Shown here one piece after another: positions 1-5,278 of a DNA stretch of 18,460 nt. The notes under the pieces were generated by a model. It was given only the letters and a program-made list of their open reading frames with translations, made no database searches and was not told the DNA's origin. Every line of letters begins with the position of its first letter. The stretch's first letter is position 1. Source of the stretch: Candidatus Levyibacteriota bacterium (lineage in GTDB: Bacteria; Patescibacteriota; Microgenomatia; Levybacterales; GWA1-39-11); contig JACQKO010000047.1 of NCBI GenBank assembly GCA_016204525.1, positions 1 to 18,460 on the forward strand, in the 5' to 3' direction. The position numbers were made by a program, and so were the translations under genes.

Positions 1-215
1 ACACAATCAAATCCAGAAAAGCTCTCGGGATATTTGTCAAACCGGAATTCTACTCCCTTTTCTTTCAAACTGCTAATTTGTTCGCGGTCGAATTTATCCT
101 CTGATCTTACATCGAAAACCGACACATGCGCTTTGTGCCCGAGCATAAAATTAACCACGCTCGCGCCTTCTGCCCCAAACCCCAAAACTGCGATTTTTTT
201 ATCTTTAAACTCCAT
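1..215 (-). CDS. murD: UDP-N-acetylmuramoylalanine--D-glutamate ligase, N-terminal fragment (cut by window edge)
   Basis: Only the first 71 codons are inside the window; the gene continues past base 1. MurD adds D-glutamate to UDP-MurNAc-L-Ala in the cytoplasm during peptidoglycan precursor synthesis. The visible part begins MEFKDKKIAVLGFGAEG, a Rossmann-type nucleotide-binding start with a G-x-G-x-x-G loop, and continues into VVNFML and a VSVFDVR strand, as in the UDP-binding domain 1 of MurD. MurC and other Mur ligases have similar N termini. The GFGAEGAS form and the neighbouring glutamate racemase, which makes the D-glutamate substrate, favour MurD. The ATG at 215-213 is chosen because a TATAAT (227-222) lies exactly 6 nt upstream and no Shine-Dalgarno is present. 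That implies a leaderless transcript. Confidence 0.82.
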   Translation of the reverse strand, partial: MEFKDKKIAVLGFGAEGASVVNFMLGHKAHVSVFDVRSEDKFDREQISSLKEKGVEFRFDKYPESFSGFDC

Positions 216-221
216 TTTCTA

Positions 222-251
222 ATTATATTATTGCTTTTTCTACAGTATCAA
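222..251 (-). promoter_or_regulatory. Predicted promoter of murD
   Basis: On the minus strand there is a TTGATA -35 (251-246), an 18-nt spacer and a TATAAT -10 (227-222). The -10 ends 6 nt before the murD ATG. The -35 touches the left arm of the adjacent palindrome (251-282), so a protein or RNA structure at that palindrome could affect this promoter. Confidence 0.6.
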
Positions 252-282
252 CCCCGTTAGATAAATTCGTATCTAACGGGGT
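251..282. repeat. Perfect palindrome, ACCCCGTTAGA family
   Basis: Arms ACCCCGTTAGATA (251-263) and TATCTAACGGGGT (270-282) flank a 6-nt loop AATTCG. The palindrome encodes the last codons and the TAA stop of murI and sits between murI and the murD promoter. It may act as a murI terminator, although no clear T-tract follows on the minus strand. The same ACCCCGTTAGA end recurs at 6873-6953. Confidence 0.85.
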
Positions 283-1042
283 CAAGTTTCGCGTTTATAA
301 GTTTTTCCACAATTCTTTTGAAATCGGCAGGATTGCCAGTTGTGAAGAACCTTGTTTTACTCTTTTTGTTTGAAAGCATTTTATTGCTCTCAAGAACTCG
401 CTTGACTTGTCTTGCTACAGCCGGTCCTGAATCCAAAATTAATACCTCTAGGCCCAAAATTTTTTGTATTTCATCCCTTAAGAATGGGTAATGCGAGCAC
501 CCGAGCGCCAAAACGTCAATTCCCTGAAACTCTTTTAAGATGTTCCGCAATTTTTTGTTTAATACAGCGGACTTAAGGTCGCCTGTCTCAATAAAAGACA
601 CGAGCTCATCTGTCCCTATATTGTTAACGATTAAACCATTCGCAAACTTTTTAATTAAGTCTTTTTGATATTTGCTTTTAGATGTTGCTGCGGTCGAGAG
701 AATTCCAATTCGACCACTTTTTGTAAAACGAGCGGCTGTTTTAACAACTGGGACAACACCGATAATCGGAACTTTGAATTTTGAACGCAAATAGTCAATT
801 GTATAGACTGTTGCCGTGTTGCAAGCTATCACTATTAGCTTGATCTTGTTTTTAATAAGAAATCGAACAATATTTGAGGTTATTTTCTCAAGATCCCTCT
901 CGGATTTCCCACTGTAAGGTATATTATTCTGGTCGGCAAAGTAAATAATGGATTCGCGAGGCGAAAGTTTTGTTATTTCTGAAAATATTGTGAGGCCGCC
1001 AACTCCCGAGTCAAAAATGCCAACCGGCCGATTGTCGTCCAT
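257..1042 (-). CDS. murI: Glutamate racemase
   Basis: Cytoplasmic racemase that converts L-glutamate to D-glutamate for peptidoglycan. It has 261 residues, a normal family length. The N terminus has the family IGIFDSGVGGLT-like start (PVGIFDSGVGGLT, residues 6-18). The two catalytic cysteines are visible: Cys74 in the ACNTAT motif and Cys182 in LGCSHYPFL, with His184 beside it. A YFAD segment precedes NNIPYSGKS, also typical. It is transcribed toward murD, which uses its product. The ATG at 1042 is preceded by TATAAT (1058-1053) with 10 nt between, and there is no Shine-Dalgarno. The C-terminal residues DPVRYEFI and the stop codon are encoded by the palindromic repeat at 251-282, so the repeat has probably replaced or extended the original C terminus. 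Confidence 0.95.
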   Translation of the reverse strand: MDDNRPVGIFDSGVGGLTIFSEITKLSPRESIIYFADQNNIPYSGKSERDLEKITSNIVRFLIKNKIKLIVIACNTATVYTIDYLRSKFKVPIIGVVPVVKTAARFTKSGRIGILSTAATSKSKYQKDLIKKFANGLIVNNIGTDELVSFIETGDLKSAVLNKKLRNILKEFQGIDVLALGCSHYPFLRDEIQKILGLEVLILDSGPAVARQVKRVLESNKMLSNKKSKTRFFTTGNPADFKRIVEKLINAKLDPVRYEFI

Positions 1043-1072
1043 AGGAAGTTATATTATAATACTTTAGCCCTT

Positions 1073-1144
1073 GGCTGGGTAGCTCAATGGTGGAGCGGTC
1101 GTTTCATAAGCGACAGGTTGTCGGTTCGATCCCGACCCCAGCTA
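1073..1144 (+). tRNA. tRNA-Met (anticodon CAT), elongator-like
   Basis: A cloverleaf can be drawn. The acceptor is GGCTGGG (1073-1079) against CCCAGCT (1137-1143), with a G1-T72 wobble. The D stem is GCTC/GAGC. The anticodon stem 1098-1102/1110-1114 encloses TTCATAA, giving CAT at 1105-1107. The T arm has the standard TTCGATC loop, and the discriminator is A1144. CCA is not encoded. The G1-T72 pair and the lack of three G-C pairs under the anticodon argue against an initiator. A lysidine-modified tRNA-Ile(CAT) cannot be excluded by eye. Confidence 0.88.
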
Positions 1145-1181
1145 CACAATTCGAGCGACCCGCTACACTTATTCCCTCTTA

Positions 1182-1209
1182 TTGACAACGCCAGCTTTAT
1201 TTGTATAAT
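1182..1209 (+). promoter_or_regulatory. Consensus sigma-70 promoter for the toxin-antitoxin pair
   Basis: TTGACA (1182-1187), a 16-nt spacer and TATAAT (1204-1209) are both exact consensus boxes. The likely transcription start is near 1216. The toxin GTG at 1222 then has only a few leader bases. The in-frame TTG at 1201 overlaps the -10 region and cannot be the start on this transcript. Confidence 0.8.
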
Positions 1210-1221
1210 CTAGTATATACA

Positions 1222-1515
1222 GTGAGAGTAGATAAGTCTGTTTTTGAATTTGAATGGGATGAAGGAAATAGTGATAAACCCAAAAAACATGGCTTGACGC
1301 TTACAGAAACGGAAGAAGCATTTTTAGATAAGGACAAAGTGATATTCGCAGATTGGAAACATTCGGCGACAGAACAAAGAATTACCTTACTTGGTAAAAC
1401 CAAAAAAGGACGAATACTGAATATTACTTATACGATTCGGGCAAAGAAGATTAGAATTATTACGGCAAGATCTACTAACAGGAAGGAGGTGCCATTATAT
1501 GAAAAAACAGCTTAA
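1222..1515 (+). CDS. brnT: BrnT-family type II toxin (ribonuclease)
   Basis: A 97-residue protein that fits the BrnT family, RelE-like ribonucleases that inhibit translation until bound by their antitoxin. Family marks are the early FEFEWDEGNSDKPKKHGL segment (FEWD...N..KHG), an EEAF helix, ADWKHSATEQR in the place of the usual D.RHS...ER, GRILNITYT, and a C-terminal RIRIITAR-like strand (KIRIITARSTNRKE). GTG at 1222 is preferred because the promoter -10 ends at 1209. The gene ends 17 bases inside the next gene, the toxin-first overlapping order seen in brnTA operons. It sits directly downstream of a tRNA, in a stretch that looks like an insertion hotspot. Confidence 0.88.
   Translation: MRVDKSVFEFEWDEGNSDKPKKHGLTLTETEEAFLDKDKVIFADWKHSATEQRITLLGKTKKGRILNITYTIRAKKIRIITARSTNRKEVPLYEKTA
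1483..1490 (+). promoter_or_regulatory. Perfect Shine-Dalgarno for the antitoxin gene
   Basis: AAGGAGGT lies 8 nt before the ATG at 1499, inside the toxin coding sequence. It is the clearest ribosome binding site in the window and contrasts with the first genes, which show none. Strong initiation here could keep antitoxin in excess over toxin from the same mRNA. Confidence 0.85.
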
Positions 1516-1762
1516 GATACCAAAATTTAAAAATGAAGATCAAGAGGCAGAGTTTTGGGCTAATTTAGACCTTTCGGAATATTTGGAACCATCCGATTTC
1601 GAAAGAGTAAGCTTTCCTAACTTAAAGCCGACTACCAGACCCATTTCTATTCGCATACCGGAATATTTATTAAACAGAATCAAGGAGAAGGCTAATGAGG
1701 CCAACATTCCTTATCAGTCTTTGATTAAAGAGTATATCAAAAAAGGCGTATTTTCCTCCTAA
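1499..1762 (+). CDS. brnA: BrnA/CopG-type antitoxin
   Basis: An 87-residue partner of the toxin encoded immediately upstream. The N-terminal part (FKNEDQEAEFWANLDLSEYLE, residues about 10-30) is the toxin-binding type of segment found in CopG antitoxins that pair with BrnT-like toxins. The C-terminal part, about residues 48-85, has the ribbon-helix-helix pattern ISIRIPEYLLNRIKEKA followed by IPYQSLIKEYI. The RHH domain usually binds operator DNA and autorepresses the operon, so the promoter at 1182-1209 is the expected target. Translation starts inside the toxin gene with a strong Shine-Dalgarno. I use the brnA name by partner and position; some databases would call it only a CopG-family antitoxin. 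Confidence 0.82.
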   Translation: MKKQLKIPKFKNEDQEAEFWANLDLSEYLEPSDFERVSFPNLKPTTRPISIRIPEYLLNRIKEKANEANIPYQSLIKEYIKKGVFSS

Positions 1763-1784
1763 AGTCCGACTCGATAGGTCTGCT

Positions 1785-1809
1785 CTTTCGATCCCCTGCC
1801 AGCCAGCCA
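1785..1809 (+). repeat. Short tRNA 3'-end-like fragment
   Basis: The stretch contains TTCGATCCC, matching the T-loop side of the tRNA at 1073-1144, and ends GCCAGCCA in a CCA-like way. No matching 5' half or T-stem partner is present. It may be debris from recombination at the upstream tRNA. The match is short and the call is weak. Confidence 0.3.
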
Positions 1810-1823
1810 AAATTAGCTTCAAT

Positions 1824-2201
1824 TTATTCAAGTTCTTTTGGCAGTAAGTCTTGGATGGTATTTCTTTCCTCTGATGTAGGTGTAAAACTGAGTATTTCGG
1901 CATCAGACCCAAACTCTGATATGAGTTCCCTGCAAGCACCACAGGGCAAAGTTGGTTCTTCTGTGGGTGTATATATTACAATTCCAGTTATTTTTTTATG
2001 ACCAGAACCTACAGCTTGAAAAACCACATTTCTTTCAGCGCAAATACCCAAACTTAGCGTAATAGGCTCTACGTTGGAGCCAGAGAATACTTCTCCGTCT
2101 TCAGTAATAAGACTTGCACCGACTTTAAACTTGCTATGAGGAGCAAATGCTTTCTCAGATGCCTCGACAGCCCTTCTTTTAAGAATACTTTCTTTTTCCA
2201 T
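1824..2201 (-). CDS. cdd: Cytidine deaminase
   Basis: A 125-residue cytoplasmic zinc enzyme that deaminates cytidine and deoxycytidine to the uridines in pyrimidine salvage. It has the short homotetrameric-type length. The zinc and catalytic motifs are complete: CAE (Cys54, Glu56 as proton shuttle) and PCGAC (Cys87, Cys90). The substrate-side segment HSKFKVGASL (residues 22-31) corresponds to the usual YSxFxVGAAL. It lies between two tRNA-like 3' ends (1133-1145 and 2338-2352), so it may have arrived as cargo. The ATG at 2201 is preceded by a TACAAT -10 (2217-2212) 10 nt upstream, again with no Shine-Dalgarno. Confidence 0.95.
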   Translation of the reverse strand: MEKESILKRRAVEASEKAFAPHSKFKVGASLITEDGEVFSGSNVEPITLSLGICAERNVVFQAVGSGHKKITGIVIYTPTEEPTLPCGACRELISEFGSDAEILSFTPTSEERNTIQDLLPKELE

Positions 2202-2337
2202 TAGCTCTGGGATTGTATCAAATATAGGATTGATTGTCTCTATGCTTATAAAGACTGCGTCGACTTTTGATAAACTAATTCAGGAATTTCTACCCAATTT
2301 GCGGTTCGGAAATCATCAACGACCCCTGGCAGGCGGG

Positions 2338-2352
2338 CGACCCCAGCTACCA
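2338..2352 (+). repeat. Duplicate of the tRNA-Met 3' end (possible attachment site)
   Basis: The 13 bases CGACCCCAGCTAC are identical to 1133-1145, the 3' end of the tRNA at 1073-1144, and here are followed by CA so that a full CCA end is formed. No tRNA body precedes it. A tRNA 3'-end duplication is the usual scar of site-specific integration. No integrase lies between the two copies. Confidence 0.5.
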
Positions 2353-2364
2353 GAACTAGTAAGA

Positions 2365-2393
2365 TTGACTACGGGCGATTAGTCTAATATAAT
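2365..2393 (+). promoter_or_regulatory. Predicted promoter, leaderless type
   Basis: TTGACT (2365-2370), a 17-nt spacer and TATAAT (2388-2393). The start codon of the next gene begins 6 nt after the -10, at the position expected for the first transcribed base. Confidence 0.75.
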
Positions 2394-2399
2394 TCACGC

Positions 2400-3302
2400 A
2401 TGGTAAATCCTGAGCGACCATTCGTTAATATTAGTCCCACTGCTCGTCGCCTCCAGAGGGAAGGCTTGTGGGACGGTTTTGAAGAAACGCAAATCGATAA
2501 GCCATTTTCTGAAATGAATAGAGATGAATTGGCCTCGATCGCAACTGCTTGGAAAGTGGAACGTTTTGCACTTGCTTCGGTTATCGCTAATAGAGTAATA
2601 GACAGGGCGCTCAGAACAACATTAGCGGAGGCAATCCCCGAAAGACTTCCGTATCCACACACAAATGTTCCCGCCTTTACACGATATGCCCTTCAGACTG
2701 CACTTATCGAAGAATTCAAAGACCTTAACGCACTTATAAATGAAGGAAGTCAGGATCCTATTGCCGGTGTCTATACTAGATACTGGGAGGTAATGGCAAA
2801 AAATCCAGATAAGGGTGATATGAGACTCCCCGACAGTCATTTATTGTCTGGTATACAAACAGCTGTCCAAGTTATGTCGCAGACGTACAATGTAATTGGA
2901 GAAGTTTACGAGCGCGAAATGGGCGAAAGACCGACAGAGGGAGTTCAAAAATCTATAGCAGCCAATAGTTTCTCGGTCGTTTCCATGCTTGCATCTCTGC
3001 ACATTGTAGATTTTGCAGTAGTTAGAGAATATATCTCATTGGACGATGATCGTCTTGGACTTGCTCGGTTTGACCCTAGAAAATTTGCTTTAGAAGATTT
3101 TGAGGCAGGATTTCGTCTCTATTTAAAGGACAATCCTATGAACAAAAAGGGTAAACTTGCAAGAGGGATGCAAAAATTACTCAGGAGTCTTGAAGTGAAT
3201 ACTGGAGATAATCTTACTCCACGAGCTCGTTGTATTGCAATGGTTAACTATGGGGAAGGTTCAGCTATCAAAAGGCTTTGGGATTTTTATATTACGTTAT
3301 AA
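2400..3302 (+). CDS. Orphan 300-residue protein, function unknown
   Basis: I do not recognise this protein. It is soluble and mostly helical by composition, with no signal peptide, membrane segment, Cys cluster or known catalytic motif. Two regions stand out. Residues about 38-75 (MNRDELASIATAWKVERFALASVI...) look like a helical hairpin. Residues about 145-205 (SGIQTAVQVMSQTYNVIGEVYERE ... SIAANSFSVVSMLASLHI) are hydrophobic helices that could form a core. The ATG at 2400 sits 6 nt after a near-consensus promoter, so start and expression are well supported. It lies just outside the duplicated tRNA end, next to the suspected insertion hotspot, so it may be accessory. Confidence 0.8.
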   Translation: MVNPERPFVNISPTARRLQREGLWDGFEETQIDKPFSEMNRDELASIATAWKVERFALASVIANRVIDRALRTTLAEAIPERLPYPHTNVPAFTRYALQTALIEEFKDLNALINEGSQDPIAGVYTRYWEVMAKNPDKGDMRLPDSHLLSGIQTAVQVMSQTYNVIGEVYEREMGERPTEGVQKSIAANSFSVVSMLASLHIVDFAVVREYISLDDDRLGLARFDPRKFALEDFEAGFRLYLKDNPMNKKGKLARGMQKLLRSLEVNTGDNLTPRARCIAMVNYGEGSAIKRLWDFYITL

Positions 3303-3382
3303 CGACAATACTAATGGGAGCTGACCTGTGCTTTCGCGTATAGTTCAATCTTCTCAACTTTGAGACGTAGCCTACAGAACTT

Positions 3383-3452
3383 GACCCCGCTACGAAGCTT
3401 ACTTGCTCCCGAGGGCTACGTCCTCGCATCGCAAGGGCGCTCATACGGGGTC
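3383..3452. repeat. GC-rich imperfect palindromic element, ACCCCG...CGGGGT family
   Basis: GACCCCG (3383-3389) and CGGGGTC (3446-3452) are inverted ends around a GC-rich core. A second inverted pair, GACGTAGCC (3364-3372) and GGCTACGTC (3414-3422), interleaves with it. It fills much of the gap between two orphan genes. Its ends resemble those of the palindromes at 251-282 and 6873-6953. Confidence 0.55.
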
Positions 3453-3455
3453 TGC

Positions 3456-3472
3456 GTCCGCCTTCGGCGGAC
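3456..3472. terminator. Strong short hairpin, possible terminator
   Basis: A 7-bp all-matching stem, GTCCGCC/GGCGGAC, with a TTC loop, lies downstream of the 2400-3302 gene. No T-tract follows, so it may be only a repeat hairpin and not an intrinsic terminator. A TTGACA box (3473-3478) begins directly at its 3' foot. Confidence 0.35.
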
Positions 3473-3501
3473 TTGACAAAAAGCGATGCTTTCTCTAGAC
3501 T
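3473..3501 (+). promoter_or_regulatory. Possible promoter of the small membrane protein gene
   Basis: TTGACA (3473-3478), a 17-nt spacer and TAGACT (3496-3501). The expected start near 3508 would leave about 15 leader bases before the ATG at 3523, with no Shine-Dalgarno. Confidence 0.4.
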
Positions 3502-3522
3502 TATTTACAACGAATTTATTCT

Positions 3523-3897
3523 ATGGAAACACTCATAGGGGGAGTAACCAGTTTTCTGGTTTTTCACTTAACTTCCCACCCAAAATCTCGTATAGGCAAA
3601 AAAGTACCTCATGCTAAGATTAAAAGAGTGCAGTTTCTCCCGCATTTAAGAATAGAGGCAAAAAACAAAATTCTGCATATTCACCATTGGATGTTATTCG
3701 CTCCTATTTATCTTTTCGTACAGGCAAAGGGCTCCGGGATTCTTCAATCAGATCTATTAAACGGATTTCTAATTGGAGGAATTCTTCAGGGACTAATGTA
3801 TAAAGACAGTTTAAAAATTATTCATTCTGCGGCAAAACCTTTTGAAAGGCAAGGGTATACTCCTTATCCTGTCCGCCTCCTCAAAAAACTCTTCTAG
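3523..3897 (+). CDS. Small putative membrane protein with HIHHWM motif
   Basis: 124 residues, not recognised. It has an N-terminal hydrophobic stretch (residues 3-17), a hydrophobic segment at about 56-68 directly after the motif HIHHW (52-56), and a Gly/Leu-rich segment at about 78-93, so two or three short membrane or membrane-edge helices are likely. The clustered histidines at a membrane boundary could bind a metal, but that is inference. The C terminus is basic. The TAG stop (3895-3897) directly abuts the encoded CCA end of the convergent tRNA-Ser at 3898, leaving no intergenic base. Confidence 0.72.
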   Translation: METLIGGVTSFLVFHLTSHPKSRIGKKVPHAKIKRVQFLPHLRIEAKNKILHIHHWMLFAPIYLFVQAKGSGILQSDLLNGFLIGGILQGLMYKDSLKIIHSAAKPFERQGYTPYPVRLLKKLF

Positions 3898-3987
3898 TGG
3901 CGGAGAGAGCGGGATTCGAACCCGCGGTGAGCTTGCGCCCACACATCTTCTCCAAAGATGCGCTCTAGACCACTAAGCGACCTCTCC
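3898..3987 (-). tRNA. tRNA-Ser (anticodon GGA)
   Basis: A class II tRNA of 90 nt including an encoded CCA (complement of 3898-3900). The acceptor is GGAGAGG against TCTCTCC with discriminator G. The anticodon stem CATCT/AGATG encloses TTGGAGA, giving GGA at 3953-3951. The long variable arm typical of serine and a TTCGAAT T loop are present. A TATAAT (4007-4002) upstream is a plausible -10. It is the only tRNA here with encoded CCA and a full 3' end. Confidence 0.95.
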
Positions 3988-4016
3988 CGATTTCTATCTG
4001 AATTATAAAATAAGAC

Positions 4017-4457
4017 TTAGGATTTTGCGAGTTTTTTAATTAGAGGAAAAGCTTCTTTATAAGCGTCTTTATCGCCTTTGTAAGTCAGACGGTCCAAAAC
4101 TTTATCCGAAGGCAGCCATTCGACATCTGCCATCTCAAAGTCATGTTTTGTAATATCGCCTCCAACATATTTCATGATGAAATAGTAAACTGTTTTTTTG
4201 CGTTTCTCACCGTCCAAAACATACCAATATGTAACTGGGATTATTTGTTTGACAATTTCTGCTTCTGCACCCGTCTCCTCGCGAACCTCACGAATTGCTG
4301 TTGCTTCTTTCTTTTCGCCCTTAATATGATCTTTATCTCCAATTAAGCCCTTTGGGAAAACCCAACCTAAATGTTGAGAATGCTGAGCCACGAGAATATA
4401 GATTTTTGAACCTGATTTTTTATAAACAATGCCGCCTGCCGAAAATTCAAATTTCAT
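4017..4457 (-). CDS. NUDIX hydrolase, Ap4A/bis(5'-nucleosyl)-tetraphosphatase-like
   Basis: A 146-residue NUDIX-fold pyrophosphohydrolase. The C-terminal half of the box is exact: REVREETGA (residues 56-64), with Glu48 at the x7 position. The first half, GWVFPKG ending at Gly37, is separated from Glu48 by 10 residues instead of the canonical 5, so there is a 5-residue loop insertion (LIGDKDHIKG). The FPKG context and FEFSAGGIVYK start resemble the Ap4A-hydrolase or MutT-like housecleaning branch; the substrate cannot be fixed by eye. ATG 4457 is chosen over upstream TTG 4463 because TATAAT (4469-4464) ends 6 nt before it and would overlap the longer reading. Confidence 0.9.
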   Translation of the reverse strand: MKFEFSAGGIVYKKSGSKIYILVAQHSQHLGWVFPKGLIGDKDHIKGEKKEATAIREVREETGAEAEIVKQIIPVTYWYVLDGEKRKKTVYYFIMKYVGGDITKHDFEMADVEWLPSDKVLDRLTYKGDKDAYKEAFPLIKKLAKS

Positions 4458-4463
4458 GCACAA

Positions 4464-4469
4464 ATTATA
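4464..4469 (-). promoter_or_regulatory. -10 box of the NUDIX gene
   Basis: TATAAT is placed 6 nt before the start ATG, the same spacing as for murD and the genes at 2400 and 16132. No convincing -35 was found. Confidence 0.55.
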
Positions 4470-4495
4470 CCATGTATTGAAATTTGGAAATAAAT

Positions 4496-4681
4496 CTAAG
4501 AAAGAAGTTCAGAGGCAATACGTGAACGAAGCTCTCGAAGCTCGCCTGGATTCATTTCTCTAATTATCTCTAGTACTCGATGAACTTTGTTGCTTCCATC
4601 CATCATTTCTGTACCCACCCTTTTATGAGGCGGCATCCCACCCATTCCTCCTGAAGGTTTTGGTTCTGGTTCTCTTTCCAT
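4496..4681 (-). CDS. Orphan 61-residue protein
   Basis: A small protein that I do not recognise. It begins MEREPEPKPSGGMGGMPPHKR, a Pro/Gly/Met-rich and probably disordered tail of about 25 residues. It ends in a helical segment, KVHRVLEIIREMNPGELRELRSRIASELLS, which could be a helix-turn-helix hairpin for protein contacts. ATG 4681 is chosen because TATACT (4694-4689) ends 7 nt upstream; longer readings would run through this box. It has its own promoter and is followed on the same strand by the NUDIX gene. Confidence 0.55.
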   Translation of the reverse strand: MEREPEPKPSGGMGGMPPHKRVGTEMMDGSNKVHRVLEIIREMNPGELRELRSRIASELLS

Positions 4682-4721
4682 TCTCGCGAGTATACAATGA
4701 GTATTGGAGAAAAGCAATGTG

Positions 4722-4793
4722 CGCTTTCGGCGGGAATCGAACCCGCATCAGAAGATCCGGAATCTCCCATTCTGTCCGTTGAACTACGAAAGC
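4722..4793 (-). tRNA. tRNA-Arg (anticodon CCG)
   Basis: The acceptor GCTTTCG/CGAAAGC is perfect and the discriminator is G. The anticodon stem GGAGA/TCTTC encloses TTCCGGA, so CCG lies at 4760-4758. The T loop is standard TTCGATT on a GCGGG/CCCGC stem. CCA is not encoded. Confidence 0.93.
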
Positions 4794-4800
4794 AAATCTC

Positions 4801-4848
4801 GTGCTCTATTTTACCCCGCACACTTGTGGTGCGGGGCCATTAAGCTAC
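4801..4848 (-). repeat. 48-bp exact duplication, copy 1: hairpin inside a tRNA-like D arm
   Basis: Identical to 5179-5226. Read on the minus strand it starts GTAGCTTAATGG, as a tRNA does across positions 7-19. A hairpin with 8-bp arms CCCCGCAC/GTGCGGGG (on the + strand) follows, then TAAAATAGAGCAC, which can close the D stem. No 3' half of a tRNA follows. The TAAAAT lies 13 nt before the next tRNA (4793), so this copy may also supply its -10 box. Confidence 0.8.
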
Positions 4849-4857
4849 AGACGCATA

Positions 4858-4960
4858 GTTGTGGCGGGGGAACCCGCTTGCGGCTCCCACGCCTGTCAAG
4901 CAGGCGAGCTCCCTCACTTCGTTCAGTCCGCTCCCATTCTATTCGTTGAACTACAAGGGC
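4858..4960 (-). pseudogene. Interrupted or chimeric tRNA remnant
   Basis: On the minus strand, 4960-4932 reads like the 5' half of a tRNA-Arg (acceptor GCCCTTG, then a D arm much like tRNA-Arg(CCG), then GGGAG). A GC-rich repeat-like block follows (about 4931-4910). Then comes a tRNA-Val-like 3' part with CCTGC-TTGACAG-GCGTG, anticodon GAC at 4897-4895, and a T arm with a 4-base loop. The acceptor halves do not pair with each other, the T loop is too short, and the anticodon stem has a mismatch. I read it as fused debris of two tRNAs and not a working gene. Confidence 0.45.
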
Positions 4961-4989
4961 AACGTAGAAATCTTTGATTCCGTACGTTG

Positions 4990-5076
4990 CGGTAGGGGCG
5001 AGATTCGAACTCGCGCGAGACTTACGCCTCTCATGGTTTTCGAGACCAGACAGTTAAACCACTCCTGCACCCTACC
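4990..5076 (-). tRNA. tRNA-Ser (anticodon CGA)
   Basis: A class II tRNA of 87 nt. The acceptor GGTAGGG/CCCTACC is perfect with discriminator G. The anticodon loop CTCGAAA gives CGA at 5042-5040. A long variable arm and a TTCGAAT T loop are present. CCA is not encoded. It lies only 6 nt downstream of tRNA-Arg(GCG), so the two are probably co-transcribed. Confidence 0.94.
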
Positions 5077-5082
5077 AAACTG

Positions 5083-5154
5083 CGCGCCCACCCAGAATCG
5101 AACTGGGATCAGCGGCTCCGCAAGCCGCTACTCTATCCGTTAAGCTATGGGCGC
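5083..5154 (-). tRNA. tRNA-Arg (anticodon GCG)
   Basis: The acceptor GCGCCCA/TGGGCGC is perfect with discriminator G. The anticodon stem GCGGC/GCCGC encloses TTGCGGA, giving GCG at 5121-5119. The T loop is TTCGATT on CCCAG/CTGGG. G34 is notable, because most bacteria read CGN codons with an ACG tRNA modified to inosine. Confidence 0.92.
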
Positions 5155-5178
5155 AAATTAACGTGCCAAGCAATCCAA

Positions 5179-5226
5179 GTGCTCTATTTTACCCCGCACA
5201 CTTGTGGTGCGGGGCCATTAAGCTAC
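5179..5226 (-). repeat. 48-bp exact duplication, copy 2: hairpin inside a tRNA-like D arm
   Basis: Identical to 4801-4848 over all 48 bases. The bases before it on the minus strand differ (GCACCC here, GCGTCT in copy 1), as if two different tRNAs had been interrupted at the same place in the D loop. Downstream it runs into 24 bases of unclear sequence and then tRNA-Arg(GCG). Confidence 0.8.
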
Positions 5227-5278
5227 GGGTGCATGCACTCGTATTTTAGTTTATTTGAAGCCTCGAAGCAAACAGTTT

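Noticed and set aside
1201..1221. TTG 1201 as toxin start
   Set aside because: It overlaps the TATAAT -10 box at 1204-1209, so it would not be on the transcript; GTG 1222 fits the family N terminus.
1785..1809. A complete tRNA downstream of the antitoxin gene
   Set aside because: Only a T-loop and CCA-like end are present; no acceptor 5' strand, D arm or anticodon arm could be paired.
2622..2840. Minus-strand frames within 2384-2840
   Set aside because: They are antisense to the 300-residue gene, which has a clear promoter and a far longer frame.
4603..5143. Several open frames across the tRNA cluster
   Set aside because: They read through tRNA genes and their remnants (for example RRESNPH-type and GEIRTRA-type peptides), a known artefact of tRNA antisense reading.
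4801..5226. CRISPR array
   Set aside because: There are only two copies, 330 bp apart, with tRNAs between them and no spacer regularity or cas genes.
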